A stretch of DNA of 64,000 bases from Paenibacillus sp. FSL H7-0331 (GTDB taxonomy: Bacteria > Bacillota > Bacilli > Paenibacillales > NBRC-103111), in assembly GCF_001956045.1 (NCBI RefSeq), contig NZ_MRTH01000020.1, forward strand, positions 87,149 to 151,148, written 5' to 3'. The position numbers and the translations under genes are program-made. The notes under the pieces are model-generated. The model worked only from the letters and a program-made list of their open reading frames with translations, was not told the DNA's origin and did not search any database. Of this stretch, positions 18,732-26,906 are shown one piece after another. Each line of letters opens with the position of its first letter. The stretch's first letter is position 1.

Positions 18732-19784
18732 TTGGCATCCATAGAGTTCGTGAAGGTAACCAAATCGTTTGATAAGCAGGATGTTATAAAAGATTTGGAT
18801 TTAAAGATTGAAGACGGGAAGTTTACGGTTCTGGTTGGTCCGTCAGGCTGCGGGAAGACGACACTTCTTCGTATGATTGCCGGTATTGATCCTCAGACCT
18901 CTGGTTCGGTGCTTATAAACGGAAAGGATGTCACACGAATTGCACCCGGTCAAAGAGGAGTAGCTATGGTATTCCAAAACTATGCCATTTACCCCACGAT
19001 GTCTGTAAGGGAGAATATTGAGTTTGGACTAAAAAACAATAAGGTGGGTAAAGAGGAAAGAACCCAACTCGTGGAGAGTATCAGTACTACAGTTGGTTTG
19101 AATAACTACCTTGACCGTAAACCGTCCACCTTATCCGGCGGACAACGCCAGCGCGTCGCATTGGCACGTGCCATGGTTAAGAAGCCTTCCGTGTTTCTGA
19201 TGGATGAGCCGTTGTCCAATCTGGATGCCAAGCTCAGAGGGCAGATGCGTATCGAATTGATCGAGCTGCACAAGAAATTAGGTACCACCTTCGTATATGT
19301 AACGCACGATCAAGTGGAAGCGATGTCTATGGCTGACACGATTGTTTTAATGAACCAGGGACTGATACAACAAGAGGCTCCACCGGATATTATTTATCGT
19401 CAGCCCAACAATTTGTTCGCAGCACAGTTTATCGGCGTCCCGCCAATGAATGTGGGTAACTTGAATGTGGACGGAGTGAAGTTTGGTTTCCGACCGGAGA
19501 GTACGGAAGTATCCAATGAGCCTCTCGACCATCATTATTCTCTCCGTGGAGTAATTGCTACAAGGGAGATGCTTGGATCCGAAACGCTGTATCAAATAAA
19601 AACCAAAGAGCATTCCTTCATGGTCAAGTGCGTCGAAGACCGCTTTAGCGTCGATCAAGAGGTATACTTGGGAGTTCAGGCATCCAAGTTGTTTTTTTTC
19701 GGAGCCGATGAAAACCGTATTCTTGAGAAGCATAGCCGTTTTCCTGACTACTTGGAGGCGCTGAAAGGGCAGCGGCATGGATAA
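18732..19784 (+). CDS. Sugar ABC transporter ATPase (UgpC/MsmX type)
   Basis: A 350-residue ATPase with Walker A GPSGCGKTT, signature LSGGQRQR, Walker B FLMDEPLSNLDAKLR and switch His in THDQVEA. An OB-like regulatory domain after about 240 is typical of CUT1 ATPases. The TTG start follows AAGGAGAGGG. It overlaps the next permease gene by 8 bases. It is the only ATPase of the sugar-import type in the window, so it may also energise the three other CUT1 importers, as MsmX does in Bacillus. Confidence 0.94.
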   Translation: MASIEFVKVTKSFDKQDVIKDLDLKIEDGKFTVLVGPSGCGKTTLLRMIAGIDPQTSGSVLINGKDVTRIAPGQRGVAMVFQNYAIYPTMSVRENIEFGLKNNKVGKEERTQLVESISTTVGLNNYLDRKPSTLSGGQRQRVALARAMVKKPSVFLMDEPLSNLDAKLRGQMRIELIELHKKLGTTFVYVTHDQVEAMSMADTIVLMNQGLIQQEAPPDIIYRQPNNLFAAQFIGVPPMNVGNLNVDGVKFGFRPESTEVSNEPLDHHYSLRGVIATREMLGSETLYQIKTKEHSFMVKCVEDRFSVDQEVYLGVQASKLFFFGADENRILEKHSRFPDYLEALKGQRHG

Positions 19785-20655
19785 TAGAACATTATGGGAA
19801 AGGCTTCGTCCGTATCTATTGGTTACTCCTGCTATGATAGGTATTTGTCTTTTTATTATGTATCCTGTTGTTTATTTAGTTTATTTAAGCTTTTATAAAT
19901 ACAACCTGTTGAACAAAGCGAAAAGTAAATACATCGGATTTGATAACTTTAAACAAATTTTTACTCGGGAAGATTTTTACCAGGCGCTGATGAATACGGT
20001 ATTTTACACAGTCGGTGTAGTCGTATTCACCTTGCTGTTATCCCTGCTCATTGCTTTATGGTTGAATAAAAAGAAACGGTTCAATGCTATTGTTCAAGCA
20101 GGTATATTCACACCGCACATCATTTCTATTGTATCCATTGCGCTGGTGTGGCTGTGGATTATGGAACCAAGTCAAGGTTTACTGAATTTTGTGTTCAAAG
20201 CGATAGGGCTGCCACCTTCCCAATGGCTGCAGAGCTCGAGTACAGCACTTATTTCGGTCATTATCGTATCTGTGTGGCATGGCATAGGCTACTACACGTT
20301 GATCATTATTGCTGCGCTGCAAAGCATACCTCCAACTATCTATGAAGCGGCAGCGCTAGATAATGCCAGCCGGTTCAAAGTGTTCTACAAGATAACGATA
20401 CCACTTATATCACCACAGCTGTTTTTCATCCTGCTCATTATGACAATCGGCTCCTTTAAAGTGTTTGATACCGTTCAAGTTATGACGGGCGGAGGTCCAA
20501 ATAACGCAACAAGTACTCTCGTTTACTACATTTATGAATATCGAACAACGAATATTGGTTACTCAGCTGCTACAGGTGTAGTTCTTATGGCTATCATCGG
20601 GATTTTAACCGTTATCTACTTCCGGGTGCTTTCCAAAAAGGTGCATTACCAATAA
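19777..20655 (+). CDS. CUT1 ABC permease, UgpA type
   Basis: A 292-residue permease with six membrane segments, EAA loop YEAAALDNASRFKVFYKITIPL and the TGGGPNNATSTL segment. Start codon ATG overlaps the end of the ATPase gene, which indicates translational coupling. Partner of the next permease. Confidence 0.93.
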   Translation: MDNRTLWERLRPYLLVTPAMIGICLFIMYPVVYLVYLSFYKYNLLNKAKSKYIGFDNFKQIFTREDFYQALMNTVFYTVGVVVFTLLLSLLIALWLNKKKRFNAIVQAGIFTPHIISIVSIALVWLWIMEPSQGLLNFVFKAIGLPPSQWLQSSSTALISVIIVSVWHGIGYYTLIIIAALQSIPPTIYEAAALDNASRFKVFYKITIPLISPQLFFILLIMTIGSFKVFDTVQVMTGGGPNNATSTLVYYIYEYRTTNIGYSAATGVVLMAIIGILTVIYFRVLSKKVHYQ

Positions 20656-20691
20656 GCCGCTTACATAACCAAGAAAAAGGGGAATTCGTAC

Positions 20692-21522
20692 TTGAAGACA
20701 TATGAATTCAAATATTGGACGATATTGGAAATTATATTGAAAGCGGCCGTGTTAATGGTGTTTATTGTCCCATTTCTATGGATGATTTCAACGTCGCTGC
20801 AAACGTTTGAGGAGACCATGACTTTCCCGCCTACGATTATTCCGGTGATGCCTCAATGGGTCAATTTTGTAGACGCCATGAAAGCAGGGCCATTTCTGAC
20901 GTATGGAATCAATTCTGTCATCATTACGGTCTCGATTATTGTGATTCAATTAGCCGTAATGATCCCGGCAGCCTACTCATTTGCCAAATATAAATTTGCA
21001 GGGAAAAATATACTGTTCGGCATGGTTTTACTGGCTTTCATGGTTCCTGGACAGGTTACTTTTATTCCTATCTATTTAATGATGGCGGATTGGGGAATCG
21101 GCAAGACGCTGCTGCCACAAATTATTCCTTTTATGTCCAGCGCCTTCGGAATCTTCCTCATGCGTCAATATTTTATGCAAATACCGCAAGAAATTATCGA
21201 AGCAGCGAAGCTGGATAATGCAAGTGAGTTTAAGATTGTATGGAACATTATGATTCCGATGTCAAAGTCGGCGTTGGCAACCATCGCGCTGTTCAGTTTT
21301 GTCAGTCATTGGAACGATTATTTCTGGCCGTTGATTATGACAGATTCGGCTTCAATCCGCCCTCTGACTATAGGTATTGCCATGCTCCGAATGACCGAAG
21401 GGATCAGTAACTGGAATATTATCATGGCTGGAAACGTTGTTTTGGTTGTTCCTATTCTTATTGTGTATCTGTTCTGCTACAAGCAAATTGTTAAAGCTTT
21501 TGTTTACTCTGGCATTAAGTAG
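20692..21522 (+). CDS. CUT1 ABC permease, UgpE type
   Basis: A 276-residue permease with EAA loop IEAAKLDNASEFKIVWNIMIPM, six membrane segments and the C-terminal FVYSGIK. The TTG start follows AAGGGGAA. The paired LDNAS in both EAA loops of this importer is consistent with the two permeases having evolved together. Confidence 0.93.
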   Translation: MKTYEFKYWTILEIILKAAVLMVFIVPFLWMISTSLQTFEETMTFPPTIIPVMPQWVNFVDAMKAGPFLTYGINSVIITVSIIVIQLAVMIPAAYSFAKYKFAGKNILFGMVLLAFMVPGQVTFIPIYLMMADWGIGKTLLPQIIPFMSSAFGIFLMRQYFMQIPQEIIEAAKLDNASEFKIVWNIMIPMSKSALATIALFSFVSHWNDYFWPLIMTDSASIRPLTIGIAMLRMTEGISNWNIIMAGNVVLVVPILIVYLFCYKQIVKAFVYSGIK

Positions 21523-21577
21523 CAGGTTGGTTTCTATTAGATCAAATATGAGACAAAGAAACTGGAGGAATTTCAAA

Positions 21578-22921
21578 ATGAGGAATAAGTTAAGTGTAAT
21601 GATGACAGTACCGGTAGTACTGAGTCTGTTAGCAGGCTGCTCCGGAGGTACACCGCAAGTGAATGAAACCAAGCCGGCTTCCACGCCAGCAGGTACTCAA
21701 AAACCAGCTGAAACCGCTAAGGTACCAGAGCCTGCCAAGACTGGAAAGACGACCGTTCAGTTCTGGCACTCCCTAGGCGGGAAAAATTTGGAGTATATGG
21801 ATGGCTTAATCAAACGCTTCAATGAGAGTCATAAAGATATTGAGGTTGTGGGTACATACCAAGGTAGTTATGATGAAACCGTAACCAAGCTTCAGCAAGC
21901 CATTGCTGCTAAGAAAGGACCGGATATTACCATGCTGGAGCGTGCATATGTAGAGTTTTTTGCAGATGCAGATGTGCTCGAAGACCTTAACCCGTATCTC
22001 AAGAGCTCCAATTTGAGCGAAGATATTTTTGTGCCTGGATTTATGGGACATTCGACCTTTAATAAAAAGCTGGTTTCACTTCCGTTAAATCGTTCGACTC
22101 CGATCATGCATATTAATAAAACATTGCTGGATGAGAAAGGGCTCGCCATTCCGACTACTTGGGATGAATTGCAGAAAGTATCCGAAGCATTGGTCGTCAA
22201 AGAAAATGGGCAGTACAAACGGTATGGTATGACGATGCCGTATGATACTTGGTATCCTATAGCCATGATTTCTCAAGCCGGAGGAAAGTTCTTCAGTGAC
22301 GATAAGAAAACGGTTGGTTTTGTAGATAACGGGGTTGGACTGAGAATGTTCAAATTCTTGAAGGATCTTCAAAGCACAGGTGCGTTATACTATCCTCCTG
22401 CCAAAGATTCCGGTGAAATTACAAATCAAATGTTCATTGACGGTAAAGTGGGTGTTTTCTATCAATCAACAGGCAACATCGGCAGCTTCAGTGGTATCGT
22501 TAAGTTTAACTATGTAACCGCATTCTTGCCTAAGGACAAAGTATTCGCTAACCCGACCGGCGGAGCAAACGTAGCTATGCTGTCATCTGCTGCCGATAAA
22601 AAAGCGGCTTGGGAGTTTATGCGCTGGATGGAAACGGATCCGCAGGGAGGCTTGCAGTTCATTTTGCAATCCGGGTACCTACCGTTTACAAAAGCTATGG
22701 TTGAGTCTAAAGAAATTAAAGAATTGTGGGCAAAGGAGCCCAATCGTAAAACTGCTTACGACCAGCTTCAATATGCGGTTGATACGAACAAGAGTGTTGC
22801 TTGGCCTGAGGTAAATAAGGAATTCTTATCAGCAAGTGAAGCGATAATGTATGACAGTAAAGATATACAAACAACATTGTCGTCCTTTAAGAAAGAAACC
22901 GATAGAATTCTGTCGAAATAA
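21578..22921 (+). CDS. ABC transporter substrate-binding lipoprotein (UgpB-like)
   Basis: A 448-residue lipoprotein with lipobox LLAGC (Cys21). A Pro/Thr/Ala/Lys linker is followed by a family-1 binding fold that starts TTVQFWHSLGGKNLEYMDGL, close in style to UgpB, the binding protein for glycerol 3-phosphate and glycerophosphodiesters. The ATG at 21578 is chosen because of GGAGGAA before it and the signal peptide that follows; the frame is open further upstream. It completes the importer begun at 18732. Confidence 0.9.
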   Translation: MRNKLSVMMTVPVVLSLLAGCSGGTPQVNETKPASTPAGTQKPAETAKVPEPAKTGKTTVQFWHSLGGKNLEYMDGLIKRFNESHKDIEVVGTYQGSYDETVTKLQQAIAAKKGPDITMLERAYVEFFADADVLEDLNPYLKSSNLSEDIFVPGFMGHSTFNKKLVSLPLNRSTPIMHINKTLLDEKGLAIPTTWDELQKVSEALVVKENGQYKRYGMTMPYDTWYPIAMISQAGGKFFSDDKKTVGFVDNGVGLRMFKFLKDLQSTGALYYPPAKDSGEITNQMFIDGKVGVFYQSTGNIGSFSGIVKFNYVTAFLPKDKVFANPTGGANVAMLSSAADKKAAWEFMRWMETDPQGGLQFILQSGYLPFTKAMVESKEIKELWAKEPNRKTAYDQLQYAVDTNKSVAWPEVNKEFLSASEAIMYDSKDIQTTLSSFKKETDRILSK

Positions 22922-22940
22922 ACGTGGGGAGCGGACTTTC

Positions 22941-23777
22941 ATGATGGTTACAGATCGTAAAGATGCAAATCAAAAGGTTCATTGGCAAGCCCATCAAAGC
23001 ACGAATGCCGAGATGCCTGAGAACACATTGGCGGCCATGCGATATGCTTGGGAGCTTGGCGGCATTCCGGAACTCGATATTAGGCAAACTGCTGATGGTG
23101 TTATTATCGGTATGCATGATACAACGCCGAAGCGAACAACAAACGCACCTGAATCGGATCAGGATCGACTGATTTCGGAATGCGCGTTTGCTGAGGTTCA
23201 AGAATGGGATGCAGGGATCAAATTCAGTGAACAGTATAGGGGAGAGAAGGTCCCCGCACTTGCTCAAATATTGTCCGTGTTAGCTCAGTACCCTGAGCGT
23301 GAGCTCTACCTGGATTTCAAAGAGGTCGACTTGAAAAAAATGGCTTTGCTCATTAAGGAATATGGAGTTGGGCGACAAATTATTTTTTGCCACTCCAATC
23401 ATGAGAACTGCAAGACGGTTAAACGGTTAGTGCCAGAGGTGCGTACTATGCAATGGATTCCCGATAATGAGGTTGACTTCAGATTTCAAGAGACGCTTGA
23501 AACCGGATTCGACTCCCTTGACATCGTTCAAATTCATTTGGTCGATGCCAAGGCAAATGAAGGATGGAGATACAGGCTGCAGCGTGAGTTTTTGCAGGAG
23601 GCGCTTAAGCATTTGAACGAAGCCGGATTAGAACTGGAAGTATTGCCATTTCACTTCGACCAGGATTCTATGTTCGAGCTTATGGATATGGGGATCCGAC
23701 GGTTTGCCGTCGACGAACCGAAAGTGTTTGTACAAACGATTCACCGTTATTTCAATGATAGGCAGAATGGTGGCTAG
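22941..23777 (+). CDS. Glycerophosphodiester phosphodiesterase family protein
   Basis: A 278-residue cytosolic enzyme of the GDPD TIM-barrel family. It keeps the catalytic pair His18 (WQAH) and His59 (GMHD), the PENT motif and the metal ligands Glu44 and Asp46 (ELDIRQTADG). The Arg that normally follows the first His (HR motif) is Gln19 here, and an insertion separates it from PENT. It probably hydrolyses the imported phosphodiester, but substrate choice may differ from standard enzymes. GGGGAG precedes the ATG; the same frame is open farther upstream. It is the last gene of the importer operon. Confidence 0.85.
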   Translation: MMVTDRKDANQKVHWQAHQSTNAEMPENTLAAMRYAWELGGIPELDIRQTADGVIIGMHDTTPKRTTNAPESDQDRLISECAFAEVQEWDAGIKFSEQYRGEKVPALAQILSVLAQYPERELYLDFKEVDLKKMALLIKEYGVGRQIIFCHSNHENCKTVKRLVPEVRTMQWIPDNEVDFRFQETLETGFDSLDIVQIHLVDAKANEGWRYRLQREFLQEALKHLNEAGLELEVLPFHFDQDSMFELMDMGIRRFAVDEPKVFVQTIHRYFNDRQNGG

Positions 23778-23807
23778 TCATTCCTATAAATGGATTGGGT
23801 AGATACA

Positions 23808-23828
23808 AGGGGCAAGAAAGCTGCCCCT
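23808..23828 (+). terminator. Terminator of the importer operon
   Basis: AGGGGCA (23808-23814) pairs with TGCCCCT (23822-23828), followed by GTTTGTTATTT. It stops the operon before the convergent DeoR gene. Confidence 0.7.
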
Positions 23829-23954
23829 GTTTGTTATTTCGGCAAAGCAAGCAGATCGTCCATATATGGTGGACAAAATGCTCCAGAAAATGGAAAATTT
23901 ATTTAGTAGTATTGGAAAGCAGGAGGGGCCTGAATATAGGGGGGATTGCTTAGA

Positions 23955-24713
23955 TTAATCGGCAATGACGATCTCTATACCATCGAGGGTATTCAGGAAG
24001 TCCCTGTCGGCGCTTTGATCCGTAATTAGGGTACTTATTTGATTAACCTCTGCAAAGGTTGCGATGGATCTGCGGTTCAGCTTGGAATGATCCAGCAAGG
24101 CAACCACTTTATTTACATTGTTCACCATCAGTTTTTTCAGCTCGGCTTCATAGATGCTGAAATCGGCTAGACCGGAAGTGGTGGTAAAGCCATGCGCAGA
24201 GGTGAAGAACACGTCGGCATGAATTTGCGAGAGCAGTCCTTTGCCAAGCAAGCCTTCCAATGAGCTCGAGCCTGGTCTAAGCACGCCTCCGATAACGATG
24301 ACGTTAATATGAGGATTGCGAGTTAATTCTTGCGCTGTGGCCAACCCGTTAGTCACAACGGTTAAATAATCGTAGTTAATCAAAAGCTTGGCAAGTTCAA
24401 GGGAGGTTGAACTGGCGTCGAGAATGATACATTGGCCATTTTGAACAAAGGGAAGAGCAGCTTTACCTATCATCTTCTTCTCCGCTTGATTAGCTAAGCT
24501 GCGTGAGTGAAAGGTATTCTCGGAGGTTGTTGGTTTTGGTAAAACAGCACCACCATGTGTTCTTTCCAGTAAACCGTCCTCTTCCAGAATTTTGAGATCA
24601 TTGCGAAGCGTTCCTTCGGAAACGTTTAATTCTATGGATATATCTTTAACTAACAATTGTTTATTTTCGTTTAATATTTGCATAATCTGATTACGTCGTT
24701 CGGGTGCCAACAT
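23955..24713 (-). CDS. DeoR-family transcription regulator
   Basis: A 252-residue repressor with an N-terminal helix-turn-helix (ERRNQIMQILNENKQLLVKDISIELNVSEGTLRNDLKILEE, then RTHGGA). The DeoR sensor domain follows, with the phosphosugar-binding ILDASST and VVTNGL segments and a C-terminal GxxADF region. Such proteins respond to phosphorylated sugars or polyols. The start at 24713 is fixed by AGGAGATG just before it and by the promoter lying further upstream. It sits between two operons that share a promoter block and is read away from the dehydrogenase operon, so it most likely represses both. Confidence 0.92.
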   Translation of the reverse strand: MLAPERRNQIMQILNENKQLLVKDISIELNVSEGTLRNDLKILEEDGLLERTHGGAVLPKPTTSENTFHSRSLANQAEKKMIGKAALPFVQNGQCIILDASSTSLELAKLLINYDYLTVVTNGLATAQELTRNPHINVIVIGGVLRPGSSSLEGLLGKGLLSQIHADVFFTSAHGFTTTSGLADFSIYEAELKKLMVNNVNKVVALLDHSKLNRRSIATFAEVNQISTLITDQSADRDFLNTLDGIEIVIAD

Positions 24714-24744
24714 GTTCGCATCTCCTAGAGTACATTTTTTTAGT

Positions 24745-24773
24745 ATTATAACAAAATAAAAATAATCATTCAA
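24745..24773 (-). promoter_or_regulatory. Promoter of the DeoR gene
   Basis: On the minus strand TTGAAT, 17 bases, TATAAT. It lies about 30 bases before the ATG at 24713. Confidence 0.65.
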
Positions 24774-24980
24774 TAATTGATGTCAAATACGTATGGAAAT
24801 ATAATTAAAATTAATAAAGCAACCACAAACACATAAATATGAAGCATAAGCGTTAGTATCGTCTTACAGCAATCAAATTCATTTGCGCTATCTTCACTAT
24901 TATATCACAAATTTAAATTGTTGGATTTCGTTTAAATGAAAACAAATGATAACAAACAACAGTATAAATCAAATTAAACG

Positions 24981-25009
24981 TTGACAAAGTTTGGCTTAGA
25001 TGCGAAAAT
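24981..25009 (+). promoter_or_regulatory. Promoter of the dehydrogenase/kinase operon
   Basis: TTGACA (24981-24986), 17 bases, GAAAAT (25004-25009) with TGC before it: the same arrangement and flanks as at 18485. The stretch AACAAATGATAACAAACAACAG (within 24940-24961) just upstream has AACAAA repeats that could be DeoR sites. Region 24774-24940 holds nothing else that I recognise. Confidence 0.6.
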
Positions 25010-25068
25010 AAATATGTAAAATAGGAATTGTTATATTTATCTAATATATATACTAGGGAGGTTATTTA

Positions 25069-26148
25069 GTGAATATCAGTATGATTCCTGGAAATATGAA
25101 AGCCATTGTAGCCTATGCCCCGGGCGATTATCGGCTGGAAACAGTTGATGTACCGACAGCAGGTTTTGGCGAGATGGTCATTAAAGTTGAAGCTTGTGGT
25201 ATTTGTGCAGGTGATATAAAAGCGTTCCAAGGAGCGCCAAGCTTCTGGGGGGATGACAAACAAGCTTCTTACATTAAAGCCCCCATGATTCCCGGACATG
25301 AATTTATCGGCTTTGTGGTCCAGATCGGAGAAGGTGTTGAAGGGTATTCGATTGGTGATCGGGTCATATCCGAACAGATTGTGCCTTGCTGGAATTGCCG
25401 GTTCTGCAAGCGTGGACAGTATTGGATGTGCGAAAAGCACGACCTGTACGGTTTTCAGAATAATGTAAACGGTGCCATGGCGGAATATATGAAGTTCACG
25501 AAGGAAGCCATTAATTTCAAAGTTCCGCTTGATCTCCCGATTGAGAAAGCTATTCTGATTGAGCCTTATGCTTGCTCTCTCCATGCCGTCCAGCGTGCAC
25601 AAATCGAGCTTGGTGATGTAGTCGTCATTTCGGGAGCAGGAACATTAGGTTTAGGAATGGTAGGCGCCGCGAAAAGATCCGGAGCCGGAAAGCTAATCGT
25701 GCTGGATTTGTTCGAAGAGAGATTGCAATTAGCCAGAGAATTTGGTGCGGACCTGGTATTGAACCCGAAAGAGGTTGATGTGGTTGCTGAGATTAAAAAG
25801 CTGACGGAAGGTTACGGTTGCGATATTTATATCGAGGCTACCGGACACCCCAAATCCGTTGAGCAGGGACTTAACATGATCCGTAAACTGGGCAGGTTCG
25901 TTGAATTCAGTGTGTTCAAGGATCCCGTCACGGTAGATTGGAGCATTATAAGCGATAGAAAAGAATTGGATGTGCTTGGCTCCCATCTTGGACCTTATTG
26001 TTACCCGCTTGTTATAGAGGGCATTGCTAATGGAGATTTCCCGACAGAGGGGGTAGTCACTCATATGCTTCCATTGGAGCAATATTTGGAAGGCTTTGAT
26101 TTGGTGAAAAAAGGTATTAACTCATTGAAGGTCGTTCTTATTCCCTAA
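25069..26148 (+). CDS. Zinc-dependent medium-chain dehydrogenase (polyol type)
   Basis: A 359-residue MDR oxidoreductase. Catalytic zinc ligands lie in CGICAGD and GHEFIG. The structural-zinc cluster is complete (CWNCRFCKRGQYWMC). The Rossmann motif is GAGTLGLG, followed by an acidic VLDLFEE that favours NAD over NADP. Family members oxidise polyols (sorbitol, threitol, ribitol) or threonine. With an isomerase and a ketose kinase downstream, oxidation of a polyol to a ketose is the most reasonable role. GGGAGG precedes the GTG start. It is the first gene of its operon, and the next gene is separated by a structured repeat. Confidence 0.9.
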   Translation: MNISMIPGNMKAIVAYAPGDYRLETVDVPTAGFGEMVIKVEACGICAGDIKAFQGAPSFWGDDKQASYIKAPMIPGHEFIGFVVQIGEGVEGYSIGDRVISEQIVPCWNCRFCKRGQYWMCEKHDLYGFQNNVNGAMAEYMKFTKEAINFKVPLDLPIEKAILIEPYACSLHAVQRAQIELGDVVVISGAGTLGLGMVGAAKRSGAGKLIVLDLFEERLQLAREFGADLVLNPKEVDVVAEIKKLTEGYGCDIYIEATGHPKSVEQGLNMIRKLGRFVEFSVFKDPVTVDWSIISDRKELDVLGSHLGPYCYPLVIEGIANGDFPTEGVVTHMLPLEQYLEGFDLVKKGINSLKVVLIP

Positions 26149-26165
26149 CTTGTCTTAAAGTACGA

Positions 26166-26333
26166 GTTCAAAAAGTTCGCACTTCAGCACCGAGAAGGTT
26201 GCAAGAACCTGAAGAAGGAGGAGCGGAGCTTAGGCAAAACCTAAGTGAGCACCGGACTTCGAAGGTGAATGCAAGTTTCGATGTCGAATACGCTTCCTGT
26301 GTTACCTCGTGATCAAGTGGGGACTTTTTGAAC
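26166..26333 (+). repeat. Structured intergenic repeat with inverted ends
   Basis: A 168-base element lies between the first two genes of the operon. Its ends are inverted copies: GTTCAAAAAGTTC (26166-26178) and GGACTTTTTGAAC (26321-26333), 12 of 13 matching. Inside are perfect hairpins AGGTT-gcaag-AACCT (26196-26210) and CTTAGG-caaaa-CCTAAG (26229-26245). It encodes nothing. From memory it resembles a repeat seen many times between genes in Paenibacillus genomes, but this was not checked. It could be a MITE-like unit or an RNA-level insulator. Confidence 0.7.
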
Positions 26334-26375
26334 AACCTCTCATACACGTATTTCTATAATAAAGGAGCCTTACAC

Positions 26376-26873
26376 ATGAGAATAGCCATTGGAGCCGATG
26401 AGGCGGGTTTCACCTTGAAGGAAATTATTAAAAGCTATCTCGGAGAACGAGGTGTTGAGCATGTTGATTTTGGTCCGGCAGACAGTACCCAGTCCATCGA
26501 TTATCCTGATGTTGGCTTTGCTGTTGCAGAAGAAGTTGTTCGAGGCCATTATGACCGTGCCATCCTGATCTGTGGTACTGGTATAGGAATGACGATTACG
26601 GCGGATAAGGTTCCGGGAATCCGTGCAGCACTTTGCCATGACACTTATTCGGCAGAACGTGCTATGAAGAGTAACAATGCCCAGGTGCTGACGATGGGAG
26701 CGAGAGTGATCGGTTCGGAATTGGCTAAACATATTGTCCGTGCATGGCTGGAATCGGAATTTGACGGGGGCAACTCGGAGCGCAAGGTTCAGAAGATTAT
26801 GGAAGGCGAGCAAAGGCTCGCAGGTACGGGTGTATATGCAAAAGAAATCAGTTCATGTTCTACACATGAATAA
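26376..26873 (+). CDS. RpiB/LacAB-family sugar-phosphate isomerase
   Basis: A 165-residue isomerase of the RpiB fold with Cys66 in the ICGTGIGM active-site loop and the NNAQVLTMGARVIG segment. The N-terminal motif is GADEAG (Asp8-Glu9), where ribose-5-phosphate isomerase B has Asp-His. This suggests a different substrate, such as a tetrulose or other ketose phosphate. AAAGGAG (26361-26367) fixes the ATG at 26376. It sits between the dehydrogenase and the DhaK/DhaL genes, the order known from erythritol and threitol pathways. Confidence 0.88.
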   Translation: MRIAIGADEAGFTLKEIIKSYLGERGVEHVDFGPADSTQSIDYPDVGFAVAEEVVRGHYDRAILICGTGIGMTITADKVPGIRAALCHDTYSAERAMKSNNAQVLTMGARVIGSELAKHIVRAWLESEFDGGNSERKVQKIMEGEQRLAGTGVYAKEISSCSTHE

Positions 26874-26906
26874 AGCAAAGGGATAGAAGGAAGGAGCGGT
26901 TAGGTC

